Shown here: positions 43,740 through 45,779 of the stretch, in pieces
Numbering within the stretch: position 1 is the first letter of the stretch
Layout: the number at the start of each line of letters is the position of its first letter
Assembly (NCBI GenBank): GCA_009843785.1
Contig: VYCT01000127.1
Coordinates: 1 to 45,779 of the forward strand
Source: Candidatus Poribacteria bacterium
GTDB taxonomy: Bacteria > Poribacteria > WGA-4E > WGA-3G
Direction: 5' to 3'
Length of the DNA stretch: 45,779 nt
The notes under the pieces: model-generated
Told to the model about the DNA's origin: nothing
The model's input: only the letters and a program-made list of their open reading frames with translations
Databases searched by the model: none
Position numbers and translations under genes: made by a program

Positions 43740-44627
43740 TTATGGGAGTTCCGGAAGTTTGCACTGTCGAAACCATTGCGAATCTTCCGGTGGTGATTCG
43801 TCTGGATTTTTCATCGTTTCAAAGGTTTTCAAGGCGGGTGATACGGTTTCTGTCCATATCTGTTCAACTTCCTCAAAAGTGATGGGTTGGCGTTCAGAAA
43901 TATTCAGTGCTTTGTAATCTTCCATCAACGCGTTCATCTTTTTTCCGAGCCAAGTGACTTCATCGTTCACCATCCGTTCACCGATGCGCCGGTCGGAATC
44001 GGAAGCGTTTGACCCCATCGCGAAGTGCGGTCCTTCAGCGTCTGCTGCGGGCATTCGCGACATGTCAACGCATTCGGGTTCCAGTGCCCAGAGCAGCGAA
44101 GTTTCCACTCTACCGGCGTGATCTCCGCCGTTACCTTGTTGGTCGAAACCCGGTGTATTTGCTTCAAAGTCGGGAAGTCCGTAGAGCCGCATGGCGAAGT
44201 GTGGCTGAATTAACGTCAGGAGTGTCTTGAGGTCTTGCCAATTCGGACCGTAGTGTCCTGTCAAAAAGATGGCTGCGTGGAATCCGAGTGCATCGGCGGC
44301 GCGGACGTGGTAGCAGACATTTTTAAAATGTTGCCATGCAGGCATAGCGGTCAGCCAACTCCGGACTTCACCGACATTCTGGTATGCCCAATTCGCATAC
44401 ATGCCGTGTTCATGGATGTGCCAATAGTCGGGCGGTGCGACGATGCCGCCGTGTGCATGTGCAGTCCGGCAAGCAATCGCATGCGCCTTGAGTGCATCCA
44501 ACCCAACAGTATTTTGCGGTCCGTGCGGTTCGCAGAGTCCGTAGGTGAAATAGACGGCGGGACATGCGTTGAACGCGGCTTCTAATTCGTCAGGGAACAT
44601 CCGTTCCCAGCGTACCTCTTTTCGCAT
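43740..44627 (-). CDS. Creatininase-family amidohydrolase-like protein
   Basis: A 295-residue creatininase-family protein. Likely metal ligands are Glu33 and His35 (GLCEPHGPQNT) and Asp44 (GLDALKAH); FLTGHYGPNWQ and GDHAGRVETSLLW match the conserved later motifs. Members hydrolyse creatinine or other cyclic amides; some act in cofactor synthesis. AAAAGGA precedes the ATG, which is 17 bp after a heptamer array. It is the first gene of a likely operon with PhyH and sarcosine oxidase. No creatinase is present. Confidence 0.87.
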   Translation of the reverse strand: MRKEVRWERMFPDELEAAFNACPAVYFTYGLCEPHGPQNTVGLDALKAHAIACRTAHAHGGIVAPPDYWHIHEHGMYANWAYQNVGEVRSWLTAMPAWQHFKNVCYHVRAADALGFHAAIFLTGHYGPNWQDLKTLLTLIQPHFAMRLYGLPDFEANTPGFDQQGNGGDHAGRVETSLLWALEPECVDMSRMPAADAEGPHFAMGSNASDSDRRIGERMVNDEVTWLGKKMNALMEDYKALNISERQPITFEEVEQIWTETVSPALKTFETMKNPDESPPEDSQWFRQCKLPELP

Positions 44628-44644
44628 TAGGGTTTCCTTTTGAG

Positions 44645-44674
44645 TGGTTATCAGTTATCGGTTATCGGTTATCA
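44645..44674. repeat. Heptamer-repeat arm upstream of the creatininase-like gene
   Basis: GGTTATC AGTTATC GGTTATC GGTTATC AG: four consecutive 7-bp units, the cleanest example of the repeat. On the coding (-) strand it reads CTGATAACCGATAACC and sits just upstream of the Shine-Dalgarno. Confidence 0.7.
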
Positions 44675-44719
44675 GTAGAAAAAGAGTGCCCCCGTTTTAT
44701 TCGCAATCAATAGTTAATA

Positions 44720-45577
44720 TCATCCCATGTTTAGGGTTTGGCAGATTTTTTTGGCACCGGTGAGATGGGGTTGCAGTTCAAACGCCATCTTCAGCACAGT
44801 TCGTGCTTCCGGGAACCGATCAATCTCAACATAGAATTCGGCGATTTTTTTGTACATCCAAGCGGTCTCGCGTTTCGGGAGTCTGAGCGCGCGAATCTTC
44901 GTCAACGGAATATGGCACGTTTGGTCGTAACCTTCAATGCTGAAGTGGTAGAGGTAGATGAATTTAAGGCGTTCTTTGACTTCTTGAATAAAGTGTTTGA
45001 AGCAGGGGCGTTTTGCCTCGGCGGACAGTAGGGACTCGTACATGAGCATCGCTTGTTCAATCTTTCGATGCCGTTCAAGAGCGGAAGATGCGTCTCCATT
45101 AGAAAACCCAAGCTTTTGATAGGCTTCAGCGATCAGAAACTCACAGTCGCGGCTCTCTTCGTAACTCAGGAAATCGTCGATGCGCCACTCTTTCCCGATT
45201 TCTTGGAAGTGATGCTGTAGCTGCTCATACATAGAGATGCCGGTTTCATAATTTTGATGGAGCAGCGCATGCAACAGCAATTCTAATTTCGCGTAGTTCT
45301 GATTGAGTCTACTGAGTCTGTTGAAATACGCGCTGTTTGCTTTTTGCTGCCGTTCAATCGTCTGTAGCGTCCGATCATAGTCAGATTTCTGTTGCACGTC
45401 GTGGAGTGTATGATAAGCGTTACAGACTTCTCGGAACATCTTTTCTGCAAAAGCGGTCTGCTCCGGATTTTTATCGGGATGGTAGCGTTTTGCGAGTTTC
45501 CGATAGGCACTCTTTATTTCGCGGGCGGTAGCATCGCGCCCGATCTCTAAGATTTGATAGTAGTCTGGAATTTGCAT
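44720..45577 (-). CDS. DnaJ-domain protein with unknown C-terminal region
   Basis: A 285-residue protein from ATG 45577. A J domain covers residues 5-70 (DYYQILEIGRDATAREIKSA) with the HPD motif at His33-Pro34-Asp35, so it should stimulate an Hsp70 ATPase. The remaining 215 residues are mainly helical and lack the Gly/Phe and zinc-finger parts of DnaJ; AWMYKKIAEFYVEIDRFPEA and its continuation near the end resemble a TPR unit. This makes it a class III (specialised) J protein. A TATAAT lies upstream (45608-45613, - strand), with a TTGACA 20 bases further away, a poor spacing. A longer frame to 45664 would cross it. Confidence 0.85.
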   Translation of the reverse strand: MQIPDYYQILEIGRDATAREIKSAYRKLAKRYHPDKNPEQTAFAEKMFREVCNAYHTLHDVQQKSDYDRTLQTIERQQKANSAYFNRLSRLNQNYAKLELLLHALLHQNYETGISMYEQLQHHFQEIGKEWRIDDFLSYEESRDCEFLIAEAYQKLGFSNGDASSALERHRKIEQAMLMYESLLSAEAKRPCFKHFIQEVKERLKFIYLYHFSIEGYDQTCHIPLTKIRALRLPKRETAWMYKKIAEFYVEIDRFPEARTVLKMAFELQPHLTGAKKICQTLNMG

Positions 45578-45715
45578 TATGGATACGAAGTTCTTTATAG
45601 ATACAGTATTATAATTCCATATATTCCAGAATTTGTCAAGCGGAAATTCGGGTGATTTCGTCAAAGTTGGGAAGGGTTTTGAGGCGTGTGATAAGTTTTT
45701 CGTTAATCAACCATT

Positions 45716-45779
45716 TTACAATCTTTCCTTTAGCCATTCACTATTTTTAGGACCATAAGCATTTCTCCAAGCGGAGTGT
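45716..45779 (-). CDS. C-terminal tail of a gene running off the window
   Basis: On the - strand the last 20 codons read SAWRNAYGPKNSEWLKERL and stop at TAA (45716-45718). The start lies beyond the window. The residue mix looks like genuine protein but I recognise no family. A second short frame, 45636-45737, begins MAKGKIVKWLINEKLI and overlaps this end; it may be a frame-shifted continuation or chance. Confidence 0.4.
   Translation of the reverse strand, partial: HSAWRNAYGPKNSEWLKERL

Noticed and set aside
45608-45639. Promoter for the DnaJ-domain gene
   Set aside because: TATAAT and TTGACA are both present on the - strand but 20 bases apart, too far for a confident call; noted only in the gene entry.

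Overview
The window reads as a bacterial chromosome segment of moderate GC content, with no rRNA, tRNA, prophage or CRISPR array. The gene families are those of a metabolically versatile heterotroph with an outer membrane, shown by a TonB-dependent receptor. They include several Gfo/Idh/MocA oxidoreductases, PfkB sugar kinases, a phytanoyl-CoA dioxygenase-like enzyme, a ceramidase-like protein, sarcosine oxidase, a creatininase-like protein and a Uma2 protein. Together with the many short repeats between genes, this mix reminds me of Candidatus Poribacteria (sponge-associated or marine). That assignment is inference from gene content and no marker gene confirms it.

Layout. (1) 1-13,300, + strand: moaA, a RelE/HigB-type toxin-antitoxin pair, then an extended SUF iron-sulfur cluster. 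Its order is sufC, sufB, sufD, a CGWS glutaredoxin, an accessory island, sufS, sufU, an orphan antitoxin-like protein, a Rieske ferredoxin, a SufT-like protein, a DUF971 protein, a rhodanese and a 58-residue zinc-ribbon protein. The island (about 6.3-9.55 kb) holds a Uma2 protein, a two-repeat lipoprotein, a class I glutamine amidotransferase, a partial duplicate of that amidotransferase gene, a MITE-like repeat and the remnant of a restriction/methylase gene. (2) 13,300-23,130: a Gfo/Idh enzyme (-), an exopolysaccharide-initiating sugar-phosphate transferase, an esterase-like hydrolase (-) with an apparent frameshift near its start, then a + strand carbohydrate operon (NAD-dependent epimerase, Gfo/Idh, PfkB kinase, TonB-dependent receptor) behind a near-consensus promoter. 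(3) 23,150-29,100, - strand: methyltransferase, zinc alcohol dehydrogenase, a second toxin-antitoxin pair, a TIM-barrel isomerase, a coiled-coil protein and a Nudix / rhamnose-mutarotase / PfkB set. (4) 29,100-40,180, + strand: a membrane-anchored vWA protein, two tandem 518-residue GT-C-like membrane proteins, def, larE, a small membrane protein, a GlcF-like Fe-S protein, dcd, glnA behind an exact sigma-54 promoter, and glnB closed by a terminator. (5) 40,200-45,779, - strand: a ceramidase-like protein, sarcosine oxidase, PhyH-like and creatininase-like genes, a DnaJ-domain protein and the tail of a gene running off the window.

The best-supported unusual features are: a family of 7-bp repeats arranged as inverted arms that fill spaces between genes and sit just upstream of several ribosome-binding sites; a second family of short GC-rich hairpins; a 372-bp identical block inside the tandem membrane-protein genes, which suggests gene conversion; the truncated copy of the amidotransferase 5' end; the frameshifted hydrolase; and a LarE with a CxxC-plus-C cysteine pattern beside a GlcF-like Fe-S protein. 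I did not find a clear new defence or signalling system. The candidates for new biology are the repeat families and the uncharacterised lipoprotein, coiled-coil and vWA proteins.
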